Assembly (NCBI RefSeq): GCF_001418085.1
Contig: NZ_LIQH01000024.1
Location: 1 to 64,000, forward strand
Reading direction: 5' to 3'
From: Lacinutrix algicola
GTDB taxonomy: Bacteria > Bacteroidota > Bacteroidia > Flavobacteriales > Flavobacteriaceae
Length of the DNA stretch: 64,000 nucleotides
The notes under the pieces are model-generated. The model did no database searches. It worked only from the letters and a program-made list of their open reading frames with translations, and was not told where the DNA came from. A program made the translations under genes and the position numbers. This document shows positions 1 to 7,851 of the stretch, piece by piece. How positions within the stretch are numbered: position 1 is the stretch's first letter; each line of letters starts with the position of its first letter.

Positions 1-48
1 TTTTATAGTTTATATACTTACTGTAAGCTAAATTTATTTACTAAATAA

Positions 49-1014
49 TTAGTTTTCGTATCGTGTTCCGTTTGGACGTAAGTTATTAGCTCTATACTCT
101 TCGCGAGTTTGCCTATCTACCGTCTTATCGTTATCAATTTGAGAAAGGTTATAGGTTACCTTTTTAACTTCTATTAGTGTAGTAGGCTTTTTTGATGGCT
201 CATTTTTAGTAACGCTAGTTACGACTCTATTATTTTCATTTTTAAGACGCATCGCTTTTTTTGCTTCTTCTCTTTCTGCAGCAATTTCGAATATATTCTT
301 TTTGTTCACGTTAGAAACCACCTTTGGCTCTCTTTCCTTTCTTGTATTTACTCTTTTTATTGGTGTTACTTTCTCTTTTTCTGCTCTAGGCTTAGCAACT
401 GCAACTCTTCTATCTTCTTCTTTTTCTATTATTGGCTTTGCAATGGCTAAAGAAGTATCTTCTTCTTTAGCTGCTTTTGTTTTAATTTCAACAGGCTTAT
501 CTTTTTTAACTCTTGATTTAGCAATAGCCACACGTGTATCTAGATCTTCAACAACATTAGTTTTTTTCTTAAGAGGTTTAATATTTCTAGCTATTTGTTC
601 TTCTTTACTTAAACTAGATCTTAAAATACTTTCTTCTAAATCTTCGATAGCATTTTTTGGTCTAGCTATATCCTCTACTCTTTTTACTCCTAAAGCTATA
701 ATTTTATCTTCTCTATAAACCGCAATTGTATATCTCCCTTGTTTAAAGTGATACAATGGAATTTTAATTTCTGGAGCATCAACATCTATTATAACAGAAT
801 CCTTTTCGTCATGACTTAAAAAAGTAACTCGTAAAATATTCTTATCACTTTTAAGTGTTAATGTGTCTAATGTAAAGTTTAAAGATTGCTCTAAACCAGC
901 TGCCTCTTTATTTATGTTTCTTTCAATATTAGAAAGCGCTCTTTGTTGTCCATAAATGGAAACACTTAAAAGTAAAGCTAAGAAAAGTAGGTTTATCGTT
1001 TTTAGATTTTTCAT
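49..1014 (-). CDS. Secreted repeat-containing protein of unknown function
   Basis: A 321-residue protein that I do not recognise. Residues 1-22 form a Sec signal peptide ending in a typical IYGQ cleavage region, so it is exported. Residues about 45-110 look like a small beta domain (VTFLSHDEKDSVIIDV). From about 120 onward it is highly charged and low in complexity, with a Lys/Glu/Arg-rich stretch holding three spaced copies of an (R/S)(V/L)A(I/V)AK motif at about 161, 188 and 203. The tail is basic and has no recognisable sorting domain. It is the last gene before the window edge on its strand, and a 495-bp non-coding stretch precedes it. The repeats suggest a linker or surface-binding region, but this is inference. 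Confidence 0.75.
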   Translation of the reverse strand: MKNLKTINLLFLALLLSVSIYGQQRALSNIERNINKEAAGLEQSLNFTLDTLTLKSDKNILRVTFLSHDEKDSVIIDVDAPEIKIPLYHFKQGRYTIAVYREDKIIALGVKRVEDIARPKNAIEDLEESILRSSLSKEEQIARNIKPLKKKTNVVEDLDTRVAIAKSRVKKDKPVEIKTKAAKEEDTSLAIAKPIIEKEEDRRVAVAKPRAEKEKVTPIKRVNTRKEREPKVVSNVNKKNIFEIAAEREEAKKAMRLKNENNRVVTSVTKNEPSKKPTTLIEVKKVTYNLSQIDNDKTVDRQTREEYRANNLRPNGTRYEN

Positions 1015-1509
1015 AAACTGAATTTTTACTAATTTTATTAAATTTTGCTAAAAATCAATTAGTTTCAGGTACCACAAAAATAAAGCAAATAGTAATTGTA
1101 GATTTACATTTACTATATAATTTAGGACAATTTAGCCGAATAGTACAATTAACTCGCTAAAACGCACCTTTATCTGATAATCAATCATATAACTAATAAT
1201 TAGCATTAATTGCTTAGTATTATGCAACGATTACACAAAAAAAATATATAATAAACAAGGAAGTACGTATTCTATTAAAATTTACTAATATTCTATTAAT
1301 AAATTTAACTCGTAGGTTTTCTGTATTTATGAAAAGTTGTTTTAAAAGATACTTTAAACTTGCATTTACTTCGCTATTTGGAAAAGATATCTACACTATA
1401 AACAATAGGTAATTAAATTTTCCAAATGTTATTTTTATTTAAAGGTAATAATTAAAAAAAAAATTAACTCAACCCACCTTTTATAATAACAATACTATTA
1501 AAGTATAAT
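1015..1509. other. Long intergenic stretch without a gene
   Basis: This is 495 bp of very AT-rich DNA between two minus-strand genes. I see no reading frame with coding character on either strand, no clear TAnnTTTG promoter and no strong hairpin. It presumably holds the promoter of the secreted repeat protein to its left. Confidence 0.5.
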
Positions 1510-2004
1510 TTACAATTTAATGCGCTCCTTCATCTTCTCTACAATATTAAAAGCTGCAGGACATATTGCGACATTTTGCATGGTTAAATTAGAGATTTGC
1601 TGAAACTTCTTTCTATCGGTATGCGGAAATTCGCTACAAGCCTTTGGTCTCACATCGTATATAGAACAATAGTTATCTGCACCTAAAAAAGTACAAGGCA
1701 CACTTTGTAATACGTAATCGTTATCTTCATCTATCCTTAAAAACTGTTCTACAAATTTTTGCGTTTTCATTTTAAAATGTTTCGCAATTCTATCTACATC
1801 TTTATCTGTAAATAGAGGCCCTGTAGTTTTACAACAGTTAGCACACTCTAAACAATCGGTGCTTTTAAATTCTTCATCATGCAATTCCTGCATAATATAA
1901 TCCAATTTTTTGGGTGCCTTTTTTTTAAGCTTTGTAAAAAAGGTTTTATTTTCCTTATGCTTATCTTTGGCGAGCTTTGGAAGATTATTAATAATGTCTT
2001 GCAT
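1510..2004 (-). CDS. YkgJ-family cysteine-cluster protein (UPF0153)
   Basis: A 164-residue soluble protein of the YkgJ family, a putative zinc- or iron-chelating cysteine-cluster family. Visible ligands are CLECANCCKTTG at residues 51-62, then PCTFLGADNYCSIYDVRP (about 103-120) and ACSEFPH (about 122-128), the usual three-part cysteine pattern, plus a C-terminal ICPAA. The basic N-terminal helix (about 1-45) is typical of flavobacterial members. There is no signal peptide, so it acts in the cytoplasm. The gene stands alone, divergent from the methyltransferase to its right with about 110 bp between them. Family membership is clear, but the biochemical role of the family is not established. 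Confidence 0.85.
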   Translation of the reverse strand: MQDIINNLPKLAKDKHKENKTFFTKLKKKAPKKLDYIMQELHDEEFKSTDCLECANCCKTTGPLFTDKDVDRIAKHFKMKTQKFVEQFLRIDEDNDYVLQSVPCTFLGADNYCSIYDVRPKACSEFPHTDRKKFQQISNLTMQNVAICPAAFNIVEKMKERIKL

Positions 2005-2116
2005 TATGCGAAAATAATATTTTCGTCTTTATCAATAGTAAATGACTTAAATAATCTTTAAAAAGAAATTACAAATTAACAGATTACCAATACTAAAGTC
2101 TCGCAACGACTGCTAT

Positions 2117-2818
2117 ATGAAAAAAGACTTATTCGGAAAAGCTTTATTAGATTTTTACCACGGAAACACTTCTGAAGACATTATTACGTCTACTAACATT
2201 TCGGAAGAAGACACTTTACCTCTAGATTATTTATTTAGAGAGTATACTGAAATGCCTAAACTTGAAAAAGAAGCTTTAAAACTAGCTAAAGGAAACATTT
2301 TAGATGTTGGCTGTGGTGCTGGCAGCCATAGTTTATACCTTCAAGAGGAAGGTAAAAATGTAAAAGCTATTGACTTATCTAAAGGCGCTATTACTGTTTG
2401 TAAAAAAAGAGGCGTTTTAAATGCTGAATTACTTCCTCTTTTAGAAGAAAAAGAAACATTCGATACTATATTATTATTAATGAATGGTACTGGAATTTTT
2501 CAAACGTTAAAAGCTCTTCCCGAATATTTAACACATTTAAAAAGTTTGCTAAATATTAATGGACAAATTTTAATAGATTCTACAGACATTAAATACATGT
2601 ACGAAGACGAAGATGGTGGTTTTTGGCAAGATTTAAACTCTGGATATTATGGCGAGTTAGATTACTTCTTAAAATATAAAGATGAAGAAGAAACGCCTAT
2701 AAAATGGTTATACTTAGATTTTAGCACTTTAGCTATTGCTTGCGCTTCGGTTGGATTAAACTGCGACAAGGTTGCCGAAGGTGAACATTTTGATTATTTG
2801 GCTAAGCTTTATATCTAG
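2117..2818 (+). CDS. Class I SAM-dependent methyltransferase
   Basis: A 233-residue soluble protein with a Rossmann-fold methyltransferase domain. Motif I, the S-adenosylmethionine-binding loop, is ILDVGCGAGSHSLYL at about residues 60-74. An acidic end of strand 2 (VKAIDLSKGAI) follows, then motif IV-like FDTILLLMNGTGIFQ. The N-terminal segment (about 1-50) is helical, as in small-molecule methyltransferases. The substrate cannot be told from sequence. The gene is monocistronic, convergent with the next minus-strand gene (21 bp apart) and divergent from the YkgJ gene. Confidence 0.85.
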   Translation: MKKDLFGKALLDFYHGNTSEDIITSTNISEEDTLPLDYLFREYTEMPKLEKEALKLAKGNILDVGCGAGSHSLYLQEEGKNVKAIDLSKGAITVCKKRGVLNAELLPLLEEKETFDTILLLMNGTGIFQTLKALPEYLTHLKSLLNINGQILIDSTDIKYMYEDEDGGFWQDLNSGYYGELDYFLKYKDEEETPIKWLYLDFSTLAIACASVGLNCDKVAEGEHFDYLAKLYI

Positions 2819-2839
2819 TTACAACTAGAGTTATAAAAT

Positions 2840-3559
2840 TCAACAATTTCTTGAAGGTCTTCTTTTATAAATTTCGGTAAACTGTTGTCTATTTTTAATT
2901 CTTTTCGATTTATAAGTTTCTATTATTTTTAAGTCGTCTTTTTCATTCAACGTTTTTATAATAGTAACTTCAATTACTTTTCCACAAATAGGATCGACAG
3001 TAATATAATACAACCCATAATCATTATTAAATGATTTGTAACTTAATTTATATCTACGTCCTTTTACTGGATTATAAATACTAAAAGTGTTATTGGATTT
3101 AAGAAGCGTGATGTTATCTAAATCGCTATAATATTTAAAGACCTTTTTTAAAACCTTTAATTTAGTAGCCTCTTCTATTTCTACTTTTCCTTTGTAGTAT
3201 AAAACTGAAGGATTACATATAGAAACAGCTATCCTTTCGTTTTTAGAAGCATCAGAAAAAATTAACCATGTAGAACCAACTTGAAGGTTTGGTGTAGAAC
3301 AAGAACCTAGAGATTTAGATAAATAGATAAAATCTGACGAGACCGTACCTTTAAAATCCTCTAAAAGGTTAAACCTAACTTGTTTTGGCTGTTTTGGCTG
3401 TTTTGTATTTTCATGATATGCTACAACTTCTACTATTTTTGCTTTAAAAACAACACTAGCATTATCAAATCTTTGAGGTATAGGAGGATAAATACAGGTA
3501 CATGCAAATACTTGATAAGAAATAAGAACAAATAATACCTGTAACGCTCTCCTAAGCAT
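2840..3559 (-). CDS. Secreted protein with N-terminal CxC motif, unknown function
   Basis: A 239-residue exported protein. Residues 1-19 form a signal peptide, and the mature protein would begin at or near CTCIYPP. This CxC start is followed by a beta-rich segment (VVFKAKIVEVVAY...VRFNLLEDFKGT) and later by a conserved-looking GSCSTPNLQVGSTWLIF. The arrangement resembles a netrin/TIMP-like OB fold, but this is inference from pattern only. A short in-frame duplication gives QPKQPKQ at about residues 54-60. The last 100 residues are basic and show no known motif. The stop lies 4 bp before the start of no other gene; the DUF2059 gene ends 4 bp upstream of this start, so the two are probably co-transcribed. 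Confidence 0.7.
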   Translation of the reverse strand: MLRRALQVLFVLISYQVFACTCIYPPIPQRFDNASVVFKAKIVEVVAYHENTKQPKQPKQVRFNLLEDFKGTVSSDFIYLSKSLGSCSTPNLQVGSTWLIFSDASKNERIAVSICNPSVLYYKGKVEIEEATKLKVLKKVFKYYSDLDNITLLKSNNTFSIYNPVKGRRYKLSYKSFNNDYGLYYITVDPICGKVIEVTIIKTLNEKDDLKIIETYKSKRIKNRQQFTEIYKRRPSRNC

Positions 3560-3563
3560 TACC

Positions 3564-4091
3564 TTATAAGTTATATCCTTTATCCGATAATTGTGCGATT
3601 ACACCACGATAAACACCGCTACTCCACATTTCTGAAATTTTACTCATAGACTCATTCATAGACTCTTGAGATCCTAAAATTTTCTGTCCTGTATCGCTTT
3701 TATAAAACTCGTTTAAAACAACTTTATCACCATCTGTTAAACCATCTGTTTTAAACATATTCTTTCCAGCTTTAGAAGCATATAAAGTATTCATATTTTT
3801 AACATCTTGATGTGTAAAATGCCCTTTATAGGCAGATACCATCATTTGTGCCAACTCATCCATTGCTGCAGACTTTCCTTTTTTAACTTCTACCCAAACG
3901 GTATCTGGAACATTCTCATCTGTAAATTGCACTTTTAACATTTGGTACATTTGGTCCATTACATCTTCGTAATAAGACATTGTACCATTACTTTTAACGC
4001 ATTTTTTAACATCTTCACTATATGCATCTACTTGTGCAAAACTGGTTACTGATAAGCTTAAAAATAATAGTAATGTAAATACTCTTTTCAT
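3564..4091 (-). CDS. DUF2059 domain secreted protein
   Basis: A 175-residue exported protein. Residues 1-20 form a signal peptide ending SFAQ. The mature part is alpha-helical and fits the DUF2059 family: a first helix pair (YYEDVMDQMYQML), a second block (AAMDELAQMMVSAYKGHFTHQDVKNMNTLYAS) and the typical FYKSDTGQKIL near residue 130, where DUF2059 proteins carry an FYxSxxGxK signature. It is likely periplasmic. DUF2059 has no established biochemical function. It lies 4 bp upstream of the CxC protein gene, suggesting a two-gene operon. Confidence 0.85.
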   Translation of the reverse strand: MKRVFTLLLFLSLSVTSFAQVDAYSEDVKKCVKSNGTMSYYEDVMDQMYQMLKVQFTDENVPDTVWVEVKKGKSAAMDELAQMMVSAYKGHFTHQDVKNMNTLYASKAGKNMFKTDGLTDGDKVVLNEFYKSDTGQKILGSQESMNESMSKISEMWSSGVYRGVIAQLSDKGYNL

Positions 4092-4172
4092 TTGTCGTTA
4101 TATTTAATATTTTAATGGTTGTATGTAAAAAATAGTAATATGATATCTATCTTATAAAACCATGAACATACT

Positions 4173-4200
4173 TTGATTTTTTATAATTTTCTAAAATCAA
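4173..4200 (-). terminator. AT-rich hairpin after the amidohydrolase gene
   Basis: An inverted repeat TTGATTTT / AAAATCAA (8-bp stem, 12-nt loop) starts directly after the stop codon of the minus-strand amidohydrolase gene. It has no strong U-tract and few GC pairs, so it is a weak terminator candidate. Confidence 0.3.
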
Positions 4201-5823
4201 TTATTGTGCCACTCCATTAATATAGGTTAGTTTTACTTTTGTTAAAGGTATCTTTTCTTCAGGAATTTCCATAATATCTTGATTTAATATTATAAAATCT
4301 GCAAATTTACCAGCCTCAATACTTCCTTTTTCTTGGTCTTCGAAATTAGAATATGCCGCCCAAATAGTCATTCCTTTTAAAGTCTCTTCTCTTGTTAAAC
4401 CATTTTCTTTTTGAAAACCATTTTCAGGATAACCTTTTAAATCTTTTCTTGCTACTGCTGCATAAAACGTTAAAAACGGACTCACTTGCTCCACAGGAAA
4501 ATCTGTACCAAGTGCAACTCTTCCGCTTTTTTGCAATAATGTTTTGTATGCATACGCACCTTTAACTCTTGTTTCTCCTACTCTATCTTTTGCCCAATAC
4601 ATATCGCTTGTTGCATGTGTAGGTTGTATTGAAGGAATTATGTTTTCATTTTCAAAATAATTAAAATCGTTATCTGTAATCACTTGTGCATGTTCTACTC
4701 TCCAACGTCTATTTTTTTGATTCATTAAGGTCTTCTCATAAGTTTGAAGTACAAATCTATTAGCCGAATCTCCAATAGCATGAGTATTCATCTGGTAACC
4801 CGCTTTATCTATTTTTTGTGCCAACGCTCTATAATCGTCGGTACCAATTACCATGGCTCCAAAATGATTGTGCTCATCGCTATAAGATTCTTTTAAAGCT
4901 GCACCACGAGAACCTAAAGCACCATCTGCATATACTTTTACAGACTGTACGTTTAATCGCTCTGTCTTAATTTTTCCTTTCTTTAAATAGTAATCAAGGT
5001 TTTCCTTTTTATTACTAATCATAGCATACACTCGCATGTGTAGCGTATTTGCTTTTTGTAAACTATCTATTAATTCAATCACTTGTTTATCTAAACCTGC
5101 ATCACTCACAGTAGTTAAACCTAAATTAGTACAAAACTCTTGTGCATCTAACAATGCATCTATTTGTTGTTTACGTGTTGGTTTAGGAAAAATAGCTTCA
5201 ACCAATTCCATAGGATTATCAATAAGAACTCCTGTAAGCTTTCCATCTTTAATCTTTATTTCTCCTCCTTCAACTTTAGATTTTATAGTAATATTAGCCA
5301 TATCTAAAGCCACCTGATTACACAACATAGCATGACCATCTATTCTTGTAATAGCAACTGGAGTATTAGGATATAACTTATCTAAAAGTGTTTTGTCTGG
5401 ATAGGTTTTATCTTCCCAGTCGTTTTGATCCCAACCGCGACCAATAATAAATGATGTGTTTTTTTTCTCTTGAAATGCTATAACACGTTTCATAACGTCG
5501 TCAAAACTTGTAGTACCTACTAAATTTACAGTTTGCTTGTTTAAGCCTAGTCCATAAAAATGACAATGCGCATCTATTAAACCTGGCACTACGGTTTCTC
5601 CTTTTGCGTCAATAATTTCTTTAGCGGAATACTTTTCTTGAATTTCTGAAGTACTTCCTATTGCTTCAAACTTTCCGTTTTTAATAGCGAACGCTTCGGC
5701 TTTAGCGAAATTAGAATCTACGGTGTAAACATTAGCGTTTATTACAATAGAATCGACCTCTGTTTTATTGTTATTACAACTTAAGAAAGTAAAGATTGTT
5801 GCAACTATTATAATTTTTTTCAT
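4201..5823 (-). CDS. Amidohydrolase (YtcJ-like) lipoprotein
   Basis: A 540-residue metal-dependent amidohydrolase of the amidohydrolase-3/YtcJ group. The start at 5823 gives a lipoprotein signal (MKKIIIVATIFTFLSCNNN, lipidated Cys at about 16). The reading frame stays open 49 codons further upstream, but that extension runs through a terminator hairpin and a dispersed repeat, so I reject it. Metal-site features are visible: DAHCHFYG (HxH) near residue 85, RIDGHAM, a later NTHAIGDSANR, EHAQV, and the terminal GTDFPVEQVSPF aspartate. The family hydrolyses amide or formamide bonds; the substrate here is unknown. It is probably anchored in the envelope facing the periplasm. The long intergenic hairpin upstream suggests its own promoter. 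Confidence 0.85.
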   Translation of the reverse strand: MKKIIIVATIFTFLSCNNNKTEVDSIVINANVYTVDSNFAKAEAFAIKNGKFEAIGSTSEIQEKYSAKEIIDAKGETVVPGLIDAHCHFYGLGLNKQTVNLVGTTSFDDVMKRVIAFQEKKNTSFIIGRGWDQNDWEDKTYPDKTLLDKLYPNTPVAITRIDGHAMLCNQVALDMANITIKSKVEGGEIKIKDGKLTGVLIDNPMELVEAIFPKPTRKQQIDALLDAQEFCTNLGLTTVSDAGLDKQVIELIDSLQKANTLHMRVYAMISNKKENLDYYLKKGKIKTERLNVQSVKVYADGALGSRGAALKESYSDEHNHFGAMVIGTDDYRALAQKIDKAGYQMNTHAIGDSANRFVLQTYEKTLMNQKNRRWRVEHAQVITDNDFNYFENENIIPSIQPTHATSDMYWAKDRVGETRVKGAYAYKTLLQKSGRVALGTDFPVEQVSPFLTFYAAVARKDLKGYPENGFQKENGLTREETLKGMTIWAAYSNFEDQEKGSIEAGKFADFIILNQDIMEIPEEKIPLTKVKLTYINGVAQ

Positions 5824-5856
5824 CTGTATTATTTTGAATGATAAATATAAGAATAA

Positions 5857-5887
5857 AAAAACGTCCTCTAGTTTAGAGGACGTTTTT
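5857..5887 (-). terminator. Strong intrinsic terminator after the beta-barrel gene
   Basis: A near-perfect inverted repeat, AAAAACGTCCTCTA and TAGAGGACGTTTTT with a 3-nt loop, lies between the beta-barrel gene (ending at 5977) and the amidohydrolase start (5823). A-tracts and T-tracts flank both sides, so it can end minus-strand transcription from the barrel gene. Confidence 0.8.
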
Positions 5888-5937
5888 GAAATGAAATAAA
5901 AATTATTTCTAATTAATTTACTTAATTGTGATACTAT

Positions 5938-5964
5938 TATTAAGATTGCTTCGTGTCTCGCTAT
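5938..5964. repeat. Dispersed short repeat of the CATTGCGAG/GAAGCAATC type (degenerate)
   Basis: The sequence GATTGCTTCGTG followed by TCTCGCTATGACC resembles the short repeat seen in many bacterial genomes in which GTCATTGCGAG and CGAAGCAATC form the two arms. The copy has drifted. When read as protein on the minus strand it gives VIARHEAI, the usual spurious peptide from this repeat, which is why the upstream extension of the amidohydrolase is not real. Confidence 0.5.
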
Positions 5965-5976
5965 GACCAAAACATT

Positions 5977-7728
5977 TTAGAAATCGAATTTATAAGTTCC
6001 TCCAGCTAAAAACTGAATACCTTGAACTGGTGTATTTTGCCATTTATTATAATTTTCACCAATAAGATTGTTTCCTTTTACAAATACAGAAATACGATCG
6101 TTTACATGGTAACCTCCATGAATGTTAGCATCGAAATAACTATCTAATGTTACAATTTGAGTTGGATTTAGAGGGCTCGGCAAAATTGGATTATCGATAT
6201 CATTAAGGCCTGTTAAATCTTTACGTTCACCCACGAAGAACAGGTTTGCTCCTGCAAACCAATGTTCGTTAATTTGGTAATCCATAAATAAAGTTCCTTT
6301 AATTTCTGGTAAATTCCAAGCTTCTTCTTCATTCTTTGTATTGTAAACAAAGTATTCTCCTTTTGCACCTAAAGTAAAATTTCTATTTATATCTACACTT
6401 AATTCTCCTGCTACTCCTAAAGTTGTAACATCGTCGTAAGTTACACCAAACGAGTTTCCGTAATGGTAACTCTCATTATTATCGAAACCATAAGGCACTA
6501 AATTATTTTGGAATAAAGCTTTACTTTTTTCCGACTTATAACTTCCGCTAACCGAATAACCAATAGTATTAGACAACTTACCTCTTAAACCAGCATATGC
6601 ATTATATTGTTGATCTGTTGGTGTAATAAATAGTGTTGGTGAAACAAATGCATTCTCTGTAGAAAAACTATAATAAGAATTCTGATTTAAACCACCTTTT
6701 ACGCCTCCAAAAGCAATAATAAACTCGTCTACTAAGCGGTAGCTTGCATTAATATTTGGATAGATAAAGAAGCTACTTTTACCCGCTTCGGTATCGTTTA
6801 AATAGGTTAATGTTACACCTAAATTCACGGTTAAATCGTCTTTCTTTATTTGGTATGTTGGCGCTAAACCTACTTGAAAGTTTCCGTAGTTTATTTCGGT
6901 AGCATCAAAATAATTTCTTTCAAAATTTCCTCCTAAATAATCTAAACTTAATACTGTTGATACTATTTCGTCTCTAATAGGAATATCTGCTGTTCCGCTT
7001 AATTTTAGCCTATTTTCTCCAGATCCTTGATTATCACCAAAACGTCTAAATAAAACATCAGCACCTTTAAAAATACCGTCTTCTATATTTAATTCTCCAG
7101 AAATATGAGCATCTGTAAAGTTATGACCCACATCTAAAGTATCTGCAGTAGCCTGATTAAATAATGGTTGCTGTAAACCATACCAATTGTAAGATTGTAA
7201 TCCAAAACCTCCAGAAACAGTCCAATTTAAATCGTTAGTTAACTTACTGTAACTTAAATCTATTTTAGAATCTAAAAAATCATCATCTGTAAGTACACCA
7301 TCTATACCACCTTGAGAAGAGTGATGACTAACATGAGCACTTACATTTTCTCCACTATTGAGTTCGTGGTTTAAATACACTTCCCCTAAAATGGTTGTGT
7401 ATGTTCCAACACCTAATGTAGCATAATTATCGTATAATTTCACTTTTTTAGCTTTGTCTACAACCGCTGCTTTTCCTTTTGCTGGTGTAAATGTTGAAGC
7501 CACCGGAAAAGAAAATATATTATACTTTATTTCTTTTTTTGTTCCAGTTTCGGCATCGTCTAACGTTGGTGTTTCCTTTAATTTAAAAGCATCAGAAATA
7601 GTTGGTGCATAAGGTTTAATTACATTAATAACATCCGGATTTAACGTGTCTTGCTCACGTTCTTGTGCAATCATTACTGTTGTAGTTAATGCTGCTATAA
7701 TTAATAAGAATTGCTTTTTTTGAAACAT
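5977..7728 (-). CDS. TonB-dependent-receptor-like outer-membrane beta-barrel
   Basis: A 583-residue outer-membrane protein. Residues 1-21 form a signal peptide (VMIAQ). The first 80 mature residues contain the segment NPDVINVIKPYAPTISDAFK, conserved in a flavobacterial family annotated as TonB-dependent receptor-like. The rest consists of alternating aromatic beta strands ending in the C-terminal Phe (GGTYKFDF) used for BAM insertion. There is no plug domain and no TonB box, so it is a barrel-only protein and probably not an active TonB transporter. It follows the large TPR gene on the same strand after 123 bp that contain a palindromic repeat pair. The pairing suggests a joint envelope role (inference). 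Confidence 0.8.
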   Translation of the reverse strand: MFQKKQFLLIIAALTTTVMIAQEREQDTLNPDVINVIKPYAPTISDAFKLKETPTLDDAETGTKKEIKYNIFSFPVASTFTPAKGKAAVVDKAKKVKLYDNYATLGVGTYTTILGEVYLNHELNSGENVSAHVSHHSSQGGIDGVLTDDDFLDSKIDLSYSKLTNDLNWTVSGGFGLQSYNWYGLQQPLFNQATADTLDVGHNFTDAHISGELNIEDGIFKGADVLFRRFGDNQGSGENRLKLSGTADIPIRDEIVSTVLSLDYLGGNFERNYFDATEINYGNFQVGLAPTYQIKKDDLTVNLGVTLTYLNDTEAGKSSFFIYPNINASYRLVDEFIIAFGGVKGGLNQNSYYSFSTENAFVSPTLFITPTDQQYNAYAGLRGKLSNTIGYSVSGSYKSEKSKALFQNNLVPYGFDNNESYHYGNSFGVTYDDVTTLGVAGELSVDINRNFTLGAKGEYFVYNTKNEEEAWNLPEIKGTLFMDYQINEHWFAGANLFFVGERKDLTGLNDIDNPILPSPLNPTQIVTLDSYFDANIHGGYHVNDRISVFVKGNNLIGENYNKWQNTPVQGIQFLAGGTYKFDF

Positions 7729-7753
7729 GTATTCTTTTATTTTATTTCTATTA

Positions 7754-7821
7754 TTCTTGCGAAAGCAGGAATTTATATTATTTATTCTTCTTTTGTGGAT
7801 TCCTGCCTTTACAGGAATGAC
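7754..7821. repeat. Pair of inverted CTGCC..GCAGG palindromic repeats
   Basis: Two inverted copies of the short repeat GATTCCTGCC..CAGGAATGAC lie in the gap between the TPR gene and the beta-barrel gene. The left copy, TTGCGAAAGCAGGAAT, is partly degraded; the right copy, GGATTCCTGCCTTTACAGG, is better preserved. Related copies occur at 24943-25019 and 28362-28384. In RNA the pair can fold into one long stem. Confidence 0.7.
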
Positions 7822-7851
7822 AAAATTCTGTTTTTTTTTAATTCAGAAATA

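Noticed and set aside
302-718. Plus-strand open frame inside the first gene
   Set aside because: It is the complement of the charged repeat region of the minus-strand gene; hydrophobic only because Lys/Glu codons are read in reverse.
5824-5970. 49-codon upstream extension of the amidohydrolase
   Set aside because: It runs through a terminator hairpin and a dispersed repeat that reads VIARHEAI, and it would hide the lipoprotein signal that starts at 5823.
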